Below, piece by piece: positions 1 to 5,728 of a DNA stretch of 9,568 nucleotides (within the stretch, counting starts at the first letter, position 1; the number at the start of each line of letters is the position of its first letter). Made by a program: the position numbers and the translations under genes. Below the pieces are notes generated by a model, which saw only the letters and a program-made list of their open reading frames with translations, made no database searches and was not told where the DNA came from. Source of the DNA: an uncultured Bacteroidota bacterium (GTDB lineage: Bacteria; Bacteroidota; Bacteroidia; Chitinophagales; Chitinophagaceae); the NCBI GenBank assembly GCA_903825095.1, contig CAIJZF010000376.1, positions 1-9,568 of the forward strand, read 5' to 3'.

Positions 1-613
1 CAGTAAACTGTTCGCCATCTATTTTAGCAAACACAGTATATACATCGGCAAAACCACCATTGGTAATCCAACATTTTTGACCATTGATAAGATAATGTTT
101 TCCGTCGGCAGTTAATGTAGCTGTGGTCTTTGCACTTAAGGCGTCGGATCCACTATTGGGTTCAGTTAAACCATAAGAACCTTTATACTCTCCGGTGGCT
201 AACTTGGTTACATACTTTTGTTTCTGCGCTTCCGTACCAAAATATAAAATAGGTAAGGTTCCAATACCTGCATGTGCTGCATTGGCTACAGAGAAAGAAT
301 AACCACCACCTAAATATTCTGCCACTATAACTGAGGTCACAAAATCTTTACCAGAACCGCCATAGGCTTCAGGTACAGTAATACCTAATAAGCCCTGCTG
401 GCCTGCTTTTTCAAGTAGGTTAGGCATTAAGCCAGGCTCTAATTTATCTACTCTATCCATTACAGGTAATACTTCTGTTTCTACAAATTGATTACACATA
501 TCAAGCACCATCTTTTGCTCTTCATTAAATTGCTCGGGAATATAAATATCATCGGCCTTTACTTCTTTGATGATCCATTCCCCGCCTTTAATAACTGCTT
601 TAGTCGTTTCCAT
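1..613 (-). CDS. Acyl-CoA dehydrogenase, N-terminal part (cut by left edge)
   Basis: FAD-dependent acyl-CoA dehydrogenase, catalysing the first (alpha,beta-desaturation) step of fatty-acid beta-oxidation in the cytoplasm. The first 204 residues are visible, starting METTKAVIKGGEWIIKEV; the gene continues beyond position 1. Residues about 30-145 form the helical N-terminal domain. The substrate/FAD-binding signature YGLTEPNSGSDA lies at about 147-158 and WITNGG at 182-187, both diagnostic of the family. The roughly 30-residue extension before the helical domain is typical of the long (about 600-residue) VLCAD/FadE-like forms common in Bacteroidota, so I expect a C-terminal extension outside the window; that is inference. 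The ATG at 611-613 is the first Met of the frame. The gene lies 36 nt downstream of the MarR gene on the same strand, so the two are probably co-transcribed and the regulator may control it. Substrate chain length cannot be read from this fragment. Confidence 0.93.
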   Translation of the reverse strand, partial: METTKAVIKGGEWIIKEVKADDIYIPEQFNEEQKMVLDMCNQFVETEVLPVMDRVDKLEPGLMPNLLEKAGQQGLLGITVPEAYGGSGKDFVTSVIVAEYLGGGYSFSVANAAHAGIGTLPILYFGTEAQKQKYVTKLATGEYKGSYGLTEPNSGSDALSAKTTATLTADGKHYLINGQKCWITNGGFADVYTVFAKIDGEQFT

Positions 614-649
614 AAAATTTATTTTAAAGTTCTTCGTTAATTTATTTTT

Positions 650-1105
650 TTAGATTAAATCCTTATTGGTTAAATTATCATACACTCTTTGAAAAACATT
701 TTTCACTATATCAATTTCTTCTTTTGAAATATCTAGTAATGCTTCATTCATTGTTTGATTCGCTAACTCGTATGTAATTTGTTGTAAGGGTTTCGCAATA
801 TCTGTTAAGTAGACTAGATTAATTCTTCTATCTTCTTTACTTGCTACACGCACTACTAATTCTTGTTTTTCTAAATTATCAATGAGTCGGGTAGTACTTG
901 CTTTATCTCTAAAAGTTCTATTGCCTAATTCTAGTTGGCTTAATCCATCTTCTTTCCATAAATGATAAAGTATGGACCACTGCTCAATAGTGATATCGAG
1001 TCCTGCGTTTCTAAAATTCTTTTGTAATCGTCTTGCGACAGCGGTAGTAGCCATGCCATTTACGACACTGTAAAGCTCTCCTCTTTTGAATTGGTTGTTT
1101 GACAT
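650..1105 (-). CDS. MarR-family winged-helix transcriptional regulator
   Basis: Dimeric winged-helix DNA-binding repressor of the MarR family, 151 residues from the chosen start MSNNQFKRGELY, a normal length. The central part shows the DNA-binding helices (ITIEQWSILYHLW, then LSQLELGNRTFRDKASTTRLIDNLE) and the wing with the family hallmark KEDRRINLVYLT; helices at both ends would form the dimer interface. The frame is open to a Met at 1138 (MYFYISCITNY), but that start would lie at or upstream of the predicted -10-like element at 1128-1135, so the ATG at 1103-1105 is preferred. The gene is followed after 36 nt by the acyl-CoA dehydrogenase, which suggests control of fatty-acid or acyl-CoA metabolism, possibly with an acyl-CoA or aromatic ligand (inference). 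An inverted repeat just upstream of the start suggests autoregulation. It lies 152 nt beyond the fucose operon on the same strand; a role in fucose control cannot be excluded but nothing shows one. Confidence 0.92.
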   Translation of the reverse strand: MSNNQFKRGELYSVVNGMATTAVARRLQKNFRNAGLDITIEQWSILYHLWKEDGLSQLELGNRTFRDKASTTRLIDNLEKQELVVRVASKEDRRINLVYLTDIAKPLQQITYELANQTMNEALLDISKEEIDIVKNVFQRVYDNLTNKDLI

Positions 1106-1109
1106 ATAG

Positions 1110-1125
1110 TTAGTTATGCAACTAA
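1110..1125. promoter_or_regulatory. Candidate MarR operator (inverted repeat)
   Basis: Perfect 6-bp inverted repeat with a 4-bp centre, TTAGTT-atgc-AACTAA, 16 bp in all, ending 4 bp upstream of the marR start codon. Size and symmetry fit a MarR dimer site, and it covers the predicted transcription start, where a bound repressor would block initiation. That it is the binding site of this MarR protein is inference. Confidence 0.5.
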
Positions 1126-1127
1126 TA

Positions 1128-1160
1128 TAAAAGTACAACCAATTTTATTGATTTTGGCAA
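1128..1160 (-). promoter_or_regulatory. Putative Bacteroidota-type promoter of marR
   Basis: On the minus strand TACTTTTA (1128-1135) matches the Bacteroidota -7 consensus TAnnTTTG at five of six fixed positions. A TTG (1158-1160) stands 22 nt upstream as a -33 candidate, within the range reported for this phylum but at its long end. Transcription would start near 1120-1123, giving a leader of about 15 nt and supporting translation from 1105 rather than 1138. Confidence 0.4.
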
Positions 1161-1170
1161 TTATTTGCCA
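1155..1170. repeat. Inverted repeat TGGCAA-ttat-TTGCCA
   Basis: A perfect 6-bp inverted repeat with a 4-bp centre in the intergenic region upstream of marR, with the same 6-4-6 geometry as the dyad at 1110-1125 but a different sequence. It overlaps the proposed -33 TTG of marR, so it could be a second regulator site. It could also be chance in AT-rich DNA. Confidence 0.35.
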
Positions 1171-1204
1171 TTTTTTGGTCTTTTTTTAATGATTTTAGGC
1201 TTTT

Positions 1205-1222
1205 TTGCCCCAAAATGGGCAA
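1205..1222. repeat. Inverted repeat TTGCCC/GGGCAA downstream of the fucose operon
   Basis: Six-bp arms TTGCCC (1205-1210) and GGGCAA (1217-1222) with a 6-nt loop, about 35-55 nt past the stop codon of the last operon gene. It is the only GC-containing hairpin here and may contribute to 3'-end formation. Reading on the minus strand it is followed by A residues, not a T-run, so it is not a canonical intrinsic terminator. Confidence 0.3.
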
Positions 1223-1257
1223 TTTGAAGAGGTTTTGAAAAGGCAATTTTAAGGCCC

Positions 1258-2406
1258 TTACATTAGGTTTTTACGCCTAATCTTAATTTGAATGGCGTTT
1301 TCAATCTCTTTTTCAGCTATCAATATTAAATAGCCACCACCACCAGCACCTGATAATTTATAGCCAATACTTTTTGAAGCGTATTTATCAATGATAGGTT
1401 TTATGCTTTCATCAAGCATATTGGGGAACATAGCAATTTGTGCATGGAAGGAAGCTAGAAAAGCTGTTCCAAAAGCATGCAAGTCTTTTTTTAATATTGC
1501 ATTCCAACAATTATTAGCAGCATCTGCTAATTTTTTTGCACCCTCTTCGGTAATACTAGTATTAGCTAACACATCATAATTACTATTTCGAGGATCTAAA
1601 GGAATTAAATAAAGATGATTTTCCAACCAACTCAATATAGATTCATCATCAATTGATTTTATCTCTGATGGCCAATAACTGTCTTCAGCATAATGATAAT
1701 AATTTAAACAAGGCATTACAATACCCAAAGCATCTTGAGAGCCTGCTACATCTTTTGTGCCAGGAGGATTTTCATAACTAAATAATACCTTACTTAATTG
1801 TAAAGGGTCTCCTTCAGGTAATTGCGCTTTCCATAATTCAATAGCCTTATTTCTTGTGCTACTAGCCATACCACTTCTATTATTAAACTCAATGGTAGGT
1901 TCAATAGATATAGTAATAACAGGGCCCGCATGTAATTTATTGACATAAGGTTGATCTAGCCATCCTCCTGCTAAATCAATACGAAAAGGAATAATTGAAT
2001 TGGTTCTTAAACTAGTGGTAGACCTTGCTGGTAGTCCCTCACTCGGCACTCTATCAAGTACAATAAGCTCAATATTTTTTGTTTTACATAATTCAATTTT
2101 GCTAGGCGTATTTCCATCTTCATTCACCACAAAAACGGATGGTTGAATTTCTTCTAGTTCGCTTAAAAAATCGAGTAGGCCACTTCCCTTATTAATTTTA
2201 CATTCTTTCACGCAAGCAAGTGACTCTATCATATACTTTCTTTCGTCTTGGGTAATGACAGGGTATCTTCCTTTTAAATCATACACCGTTTTATCGGATC
2301 CTATACAAACATATAAATCGCCATAACTAGCAGCACTCTTTAAAAAGGCGATATGCCCGCTATGTAATAAATCAAAACAACCGCTCACTAAAACTTTCTT
2401 TTGCAT
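1258..2406 (-). CDS. Nucleotidyltransferase-GHMP kinase fusion, probable sugar kinase/NDP-sugar synthase
   Basis: A two-domain protein of 382 residues. Residues 1-135 are a HIGH-type nucleotidyltransferase (cytidylyl/adenylyltransferase superfamily): VSGCFDLLHSGHIAFL at 7-22 holds the nucleotide-binding HxGH (His15, His18), and RSTTSLR at 128-134 resembles the C-terminal (I/R)SST signature. Residues about 137-382 are a GHMP kinase: motif 1 PFRIDLAGGWLD (140-151), a short phosphate-loop-like SGMASST (178-184), GSQDALG (222-228) and the C-terminal glycine-rich motif LSGAGGGGY (351-359). The inferred role is phosphorylation of a sugar, probably at C1, and transfer of a nucleotide to make an NDP-sugar; L-fucose is the obvious candidate from the operon. 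The layout parallels HldE (kinase plus HIGH transferase) and Fkp in logic, but the domains differ from both. Last gene of the operon, 45 nt after the fucose dehydrogenase gene, with a candidate promoter of its own and an AGGA about 8 nt before the ATG. Domains are clear; substrate and nucleotide are not. Confidence 0.85.
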   Translation of the reverse strand: MQKKVLVSGCFDLLHSGHIAFLKSAASYGDLYVCIGSDKTVYDLKGRYPVITQDERKYMIESLACVKECKINKGSGLLDFLSELEEIQPSVFVVNEDGNTPSKIELCKTKNIELIVLDRVPSEGLPARSTTSLRTNSIIPFRIDLAGGWLDQPYVNKLHAGPVITISIEPTIEFNNRSGMASSTRNKAIELWKAQLPEGDPLQLSKVLFSYENPPGTKDVAGSQDALGIVMPCLNYYHYAEDSYWPSEIKSIDDESILSWLENHLYLIPLDPRNSNYDVLANTSITEEGAKKLADAANNCWNAILKKDLHAFGTAFLASFHAQIAMFPNMLDESIKPIIDKYASKSIGYKLSGAGGGGYLILIAEKEIENAIQIKIRRKNLM

Positions 2407-2428
2407 AAATTTCCTGCTATATTAAAAT

Positions 2429-2457
2429 CGAAACTACAATTTAATTTTTAATTACAA
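2429..2457 (-). promoter_or_regulatory. Putative internal promoter before the kinase fusion gene
   Basis: On the minus strand TTG (2455-2457, overlapping the last codon of the upstream gene) is followed after 18 nt by TAGTTTCG (2429-2436), which matches TAnnTTTG at five of six fixed positions. It would start transcription around 2422, about 16 nt before the ATG, letting the last gene be expressed apart from the catabolic genes. Part of it is shared with the operon leader near 7409-7426. Confidence 0.4.
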
Positions 2458-3231
2458 GGCTCTATCTAAATGCACATAACCACCATCTACATGAATAAGT
2501 TGTCCAGTAGTATGACTGGATTTTTCTGATAACAGAAAGGCCACTGTATTGGCAATTTCTTCTTTGGTAGTAAACCTTTGACCTAAAGGAATTTTTGCTT
2601 TGATGGACTTTAGCTTTTCTTCTGGATTAGGTAAGGCTTGTAACCATTTTTCATATAATGGTGTAAAGCATTCAGCAACAACCACTGCATTTACACGAAT
2701 ACCATAGGGCAACAATTCCACGGCCCATTCTCTAGTAAGCGCATTTCGTCCTCCGTTAGCAGCTGCATAAGCAGAAGTACCTCCTTGTCCAGTTTCTGCT
2801 GTTTTTGAATTAATATTTACTATACTACCTTTTGATTTTTTTAAATAGGGTAGTGCATGATGTGCTAATAAATAATAGTGTACTAAGTTTTTATGTAAAC
2901 TTTTCATAAAAAATTCATAGTTGCCATTTTCCAAACCTATGCTATCATTCTCTCCAGCATTATTTACAAGACCATCTATTTTTCCAAACTTAGCAACAAT
3001 TTTATTGATTGCATTTTCACATGCTGCAGGTTCAGTTAATTCTGCAACCACATGATCGGCTTGGTAGCCTTGCATTTGAATAGCTTTCACCAGCGCTATA
3101 TTATCTTCTTCACTTCTTCCAATAATAACGGGAATAGCACCTTCGGCTGCTAATAGATTAGTGATGCCTTCGCCAATGCCTCTTGCACCGCCCGAGACTA
3201 TAATTATTTTACCTTCTAATGCTAAGTCCAT
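2452..3231 (-). CDS. L-fucose dehydrogenase (SDR family) with YxxxN active site
   Basis: Short-chain dehydrogenase of 259 residues that should oxidise L-fucose to L-fucono-1,5-lactone with NAD(P)+, the entry step of the pathway. The Rossmann motif SGGARGIG lies at 13-20, NNAG at 90-93, the tetrad Asn at about 115, Ser142 and Tyr155. From the N-terminal MDLALEGK to the end SSHTTGQ...VDGGYVHLDRAL, and in LTREWA and TPLYEKW, it closely matches what I recall of Burkholderia L-fucose dehydrogenase; the related Campylobacter enzyme is FucX. The oddity is position 159: where SDRs carry the catalytic Lys of YxxxK, this protein has Asn (Y-A-A-A-N-G-G-R, codon AAC on the minus strand). The gene begins 3 nt after the lactonase stop codon, as expected of co-translated consecutive steps. 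Related aldose substrates such as D-arabinose or L-galactose remain possible. Confidence 0.88.
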   Translation of the reverse strand: MDLALEGKIIIVSGGARGIGEGITNLLAAEGAIPVIIGRSEEDNIALVKAIQMQGYQADHVVAELTEPAACENAINKIVAKFGKIDGLVNNAGENDSIGLENGNYEFFMKSLHKNLVHYYLLAHHALPYLKKSKGSIVNINSKTAETGQGGTSAYAAANGGRNALTREWAVELLPYGIRVNAVVVAECFTPLYEKWLQALPNPEEKLKSIKAKIPLGQRFTTKEEIANTVAFLLSEKSSHTTGQLIHVDGGYVHLDRAL

Positions 3232-3234
3232 AAT

Positions 3235-4062
3235 TTAAAGTTTATAAAATTTAATTGCATTATTTGCAAAAAAATCTTCTTGTTCGTTAATACTAAAAGT
3301 ATTGAAATAATTTTGTAAACCCTTTAACCATTTTTCGTAGGAACTAGCTACTAAGCATACAGGCCAGTCACTTCCGAACATAATTCTTTTAGTTCCAAAA
3401 GCTTCTACAACAGTATCTATATAAGGTTTAAGTGTATCCATTGTCCAGGTATTCCAGTGGGCCTCAGTAGCCATCCCACTTATTTTACAATATACATTGG
3501 GGTATTGAGCCATTGCTTTTATTTCTTTAATCCAATTTTCGCTTTCTCCTTTTTTTATATTGGGCTTGGCTATATGATCTATTACAATGGGTAGTTCTGG
3601 TAATTTTTTTATGAGTGTATTAGCCTCTGCTAATTGAGTTTCATATATAAGTAAGTCATAAGTATAATTATATTTTACAAGTGCAGATAAACCTTTTTGA
3701 AAAGTAGCATCTAACATAAAACCATTTGGTTCGGCTTGTATAATATGCCTAAACCCTTTTAGATTAGTTTCATTCGAGTATTCTTCTAGCTTTTCTTCAA
3801 TTCCCTTTTCTTTTAAATTAATCCAACCCACCACGCCTTTTATAAAAGAATTTTGATGGGATTCTCTTATTAAAATTTGAGTTTCTGTATCTGTTTGATC
3901 TGCTTGCACTACAATACATCCTTCGACATTATTTACTTTTAATATAGGTGCTAAATCTGCAGGGAGAAAATCTTTACGAAGAACCTTCATGTCTTCATTA
4001 ATCCAATCATGTGTTTTGGAATCGTAATTCCAAAAATGCTGATGTGTATCAATGATTTTCAT
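3235..4062 (-). CDS. L-fuconolactone hydrolase (amidohydrolase-2 family)
   Basis: Metal-dependent TIM-barrel hydrolase of the COG3618 amidohydrolase group, 275 residues, predicted to open L-fucono-lactone to L-fuconate. The start MKIIDTHQHFWNY carries the first-strand HxH metal motif (His7, His9). QADQTDTE (53-60), GFRHIIQ (103-109), IDHIAKP with His163, KISGM (193-197) and FGSDWPV with Asp232 are the conserved strand-end motifs of the sugar-lactonase branch (rhamnono-, fucono- and galactonolactonases). The frame stays open to a TTG at 4092, which would add ten residues and overlap the upstream gene by 17 nt. The ATG at 4060-4062 is preferred because family members begin right before the DTHQHFW motif. 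It lies between the FAH-family hydrolase (13 nt upstream) and the fucose dehydrogenase, which supports fuconolactone as substrate; the fold alone would not separate it from other sugar lactones. Confidence 0.88.
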   Translation of the reverse strand: MKIIDTHQHFWNYDSKTHDWINEDMKVLRKDFLPADLAPILKVNNVEGCIVVQADQTDTETQILIRESHQNSFIKGVVGWINLKEKGIEEKLEEYSNETNLKGFRHIIQAEPNGFMLDATFQKGLSALVKYNYTYDLLIYETQLAEANTLIKKLPELPIVIDHIAKPNIKKGESENWIKEIKAMAQYPNVYCKISGMATEAHWNTWTMDTLKPYIDTVVEAFGTKRIMFGSDWPVCLVASSYEKWLKGLQNYFNTFSINEQEDFFANNAIKFYKL

Positions 4063-4075
4063 TTTTGAAATAGTT

Positions 4076-4924
4076 TTATTTTTGATAGGCAACTACAGTT
4101 TGCTTGCTGCTGCCTAAGCCATCTATACCTAATTCAACTACATCTCCTGGTTTTAAATAAATATTGGGACTAAAGCCAAGTCCCACACCAGCAGGAGTTC
4201 CAGTACTAATGACATCTCCTGGAAGTAAGGTCATAAATTGACTGCTATAAGAAATAAGTTGTGGTATATTAAAAATTAAATCATCTGTATTACTGTCCTG
4301 CATCATTTTCCCATTTAAACTTAACCATAACCTTAATGTATGCGGATTAGGTATTTCATCTTTAGTCACTAACCAAGGACCTAGTGGTGCAAAACTATCG
4401 CAACCTTTACCTTTATCCCATGTACCACCTCTTTCTAATTGAAAGGCGCGTTCGCTTACATCGTTATGCAAAACATAACCTGCCACATAATCCATAGCTT
4501 CTTCTTCGCTTACATAACTTGCTTTTTTGCCAATCACTACACCTAATTCTACTTCCCAATCTGTTTTTTCTGAATTTTTAGGAATGATTATATTATCGAA
4601 TGGGCCAGTTAAAGAAGTAGTAGACTTCATAAATAGTATGGGCTCTGTGGGAATGGCAGCGCCAGTTTCCTTTGCATGCTTAGCATAGTTCAAGCCAATA
4701 CATAAAATTTTAGAAGGCCTAGAAATAGGCGATCCAATTCTTTGGCCATCTTCTACTAATGGTAATTTTTCTTCATTAACAATACCTGCTAATTTTTCTA
4801 AACCATTTTGCTCAAAAAAACTTTCATCATAATCTTTAATAAAAGCACTTAGATCATAATTTTTACCCTCTAAATGAATGCCTGGTTTTTCTTGTCCTTC
4901 TTTTCCGAATCTTATTAATTTCAT
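4076..4924 (-). CDS. 2,4-diketo-3-deoxy-L-fuconate hydrolase (FAH family)
   Basis: Fumarylacetoacetate-hydrolase-family enzyme of 282 residues, the usual length of the single-domain bacterial form. Predicted to cleave the C-C bond of 2,4-diketo-3-deoxy-L-fuconate to pyruvate and L-lactate in the cytoplasm. Visible family features are IGLNYAKHAKE (76-86), FMKSTTSLTGPFD (98-110), DWEVELGVVIG with metal ligands Glu124 and Glu126, HNDVSERAFQ with Asp155, KGKGCDSFAPLGPW (171-184) and the C-terminal TGTPAGVGLG (241-250). All three carboxylate metal ligands are present. Its start follows the stop codon of the SDR gene that should make its substrate by only 2 nt. FAH-family proteins are often loosely annotated as ureidoglycolate lyase or 2-hydroxyhepta-2,4-diene-1,7-dioate isomerase; the operon makes the diketo-fuconate assignment much more likely. 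Confidence 0.87.
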   Translation of the reverse strand: MKLIRFGKEGQEKPGIHLEGKNYDLSAFIKDYDESFFEQNGLEKLAGIVNEEKLPLVEDGQRIGSPISRPSKILCIGLNYAKHAKETGAAIPTEPILFMKSTTSLTGPFDNIIIPKNSEKTDWEVELGVVIGKKASYVSEEEAMDYVAGYVLHNDVSERAFQLERGGTWDKGKGCDSFAPLGPWLVTKDEIPNPHTLRLWLSLNGKMMQDSNTDDLIFNIPQLISYSSQFMTLLPGDVISTGTPAGVGLGFSPNIYLKPGDVVELGIDGLGSSKQTVVAYQK

Positions 4925-4926
4925 TT

Positions 4927-5691
4927 TTAACTATTTAATGTAACATAACCGCCATCAATGGCATAATCGCTACCTGTAATAAAACTTGCTTCATCACTAC
5001 ACAAATATAAAACTTGATGTGCTATTTCAATGGGCTTACCCATTCTACCAATGGGCTGTGTTTTAGATAATTTATCAAACATTTCAGCCTCTTTACCTGG
5101 GTAATTCTTTTTCAAAAAACCATCTACAAAAGGAGTGTGTACTCTACCAGGTGAAATACTATTACATCTTATATTGTCTTTTATAAAATCCTTAGCCACA
5201 CTTAATGTCATAGCATGCACAGCACCCTTACTCATGCCATATGCAAAACGGTCTGACACGCCCACTTTGGCAACAATGGAACTTATATTAACAATAGCAC
5301 CACCACCTGCTTTTTGCATAATAGGTATACCTGCATGTAAACTATTATATACCCCTTTTACATTTACATTAAATATCTTTTCAAAATCATGTTCTTCTGT
5401 ATTCGTCGCATTGCCTATATGTGATATACCTGCACAGTTTACTAAAATATGAAGGGCTTCAATTTGAGCATAGGCTGCTATTAAAGCTTTTTGATTGGTT
5501 ACATCTATCACTAATGCTGTGGCCTGGCCTCCTTCTTTTTTAATAATTTCAACAGTGTCATTAGCGCTTTGCTCACTAAGGTCCACTACATATACTTTAG
5601 CACCTTGTTTTGCTAAAACGATACAAACTTCTTTTCCAATGCCGCTTCCGCCCCCAGTGACAACTGCCGTTTTTTGATGAAGTAAAAACAT
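4927..5691 (-). CDS. 2-keto-3-deoxy-L-fuconate dehydrogenase (SDR family)
   Basis: Classical short-chain dehydrogenase, 254 residues, predicted to oxidise C4 of 2-keto-3-deoxy-L-fuconate to the 2,4-diketo acid. It has the complete set of classical motifs: TGGGSGIG at 12-19, an acidic residue at the end of the second strand (VVDLSE, Asp37) indicating NAD+ preference, NCAG at 85-88, Asn110, Ser138, Tyr151 and Lys155 (YGMSK), and PGRVHTPFVDG after the sixth strand. The intact YxxxK here contrasts with the Asn in the other SDR of the operon. The gene is 37 nt downstream of the dehydratase that should supply its substrate and 2 nt upstream of the hydrolase that should use its product. SDR specificity cannot be read from motifs, so the substrate rests on operon logic; L-rhamnonate-pathway dehydrogenases are close relatives. 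Confidence 0.83.
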   Translation of the reverse strand: MFLLHQKTAVVTGGGSGIGKEVCIVLAKQGAKVYVVDLSEQSANDTVEIIKKEGGQATALVIDVTNQKALIAAYAQIEALHILVNCAGISHIGNATNTEEHDFEKIFNVNVKGVYNSLHAGIPIMQKAGGGAIVNISSIVAKVGVSDRFAYGMSKGAVHAMTLSVAKDFIKDNIRCNSISPGRVHTPFVDGFLKKNYPGKEAEMFDKLSKTQPIGRMGKPIEIAHQVLYLCSDEASFITGSDYAIDGGYVTLNS

Positions 5692-5728
5692 GGTATGATT
5701 AATTTATTGTAAAATGATTCTTCTTTTA

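Noticed and set aside
1106..1138. Longer MarR start at 1138 (MYFYISCITNY)
   Set aside because: It would place the start codon at or upstream of the predicted -7 promoter element, and the added residues overlap the inverted repeat; MSNNQ gives a normal family length.
1205..1222. Intrinsic terminator for the fucose operon
   Set aside because: The hairpin is short and followed by A residues on the transcribed strand rather than a T-run; recorded only as an inverted repeat.
1262..1281. ATTAGG/CCTAAT hairpin at the end of the kinase fusion gene
   Set aside because: It lies inside the last coding codons, has an 8-nt loop and AT-rich stem, and no T-run follows; probably chance.
4063..4092. Ten-residue N-terminal extension of the lactonase from a TTG start, overlapping the upstream gene by 17 nt
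   Set aside because: The ATG at 4060-4062 sits exactly where family members begin, just before IIDTHQHFW, and the extension (PIKNKTISK) has no conserved character.
5135..5677. Plus-strand open frames of 105 and 60 codons opposite the second SDR gene
   Set aside because: They are antisense shadows of a well-supported gene and show no domain-like sequence.
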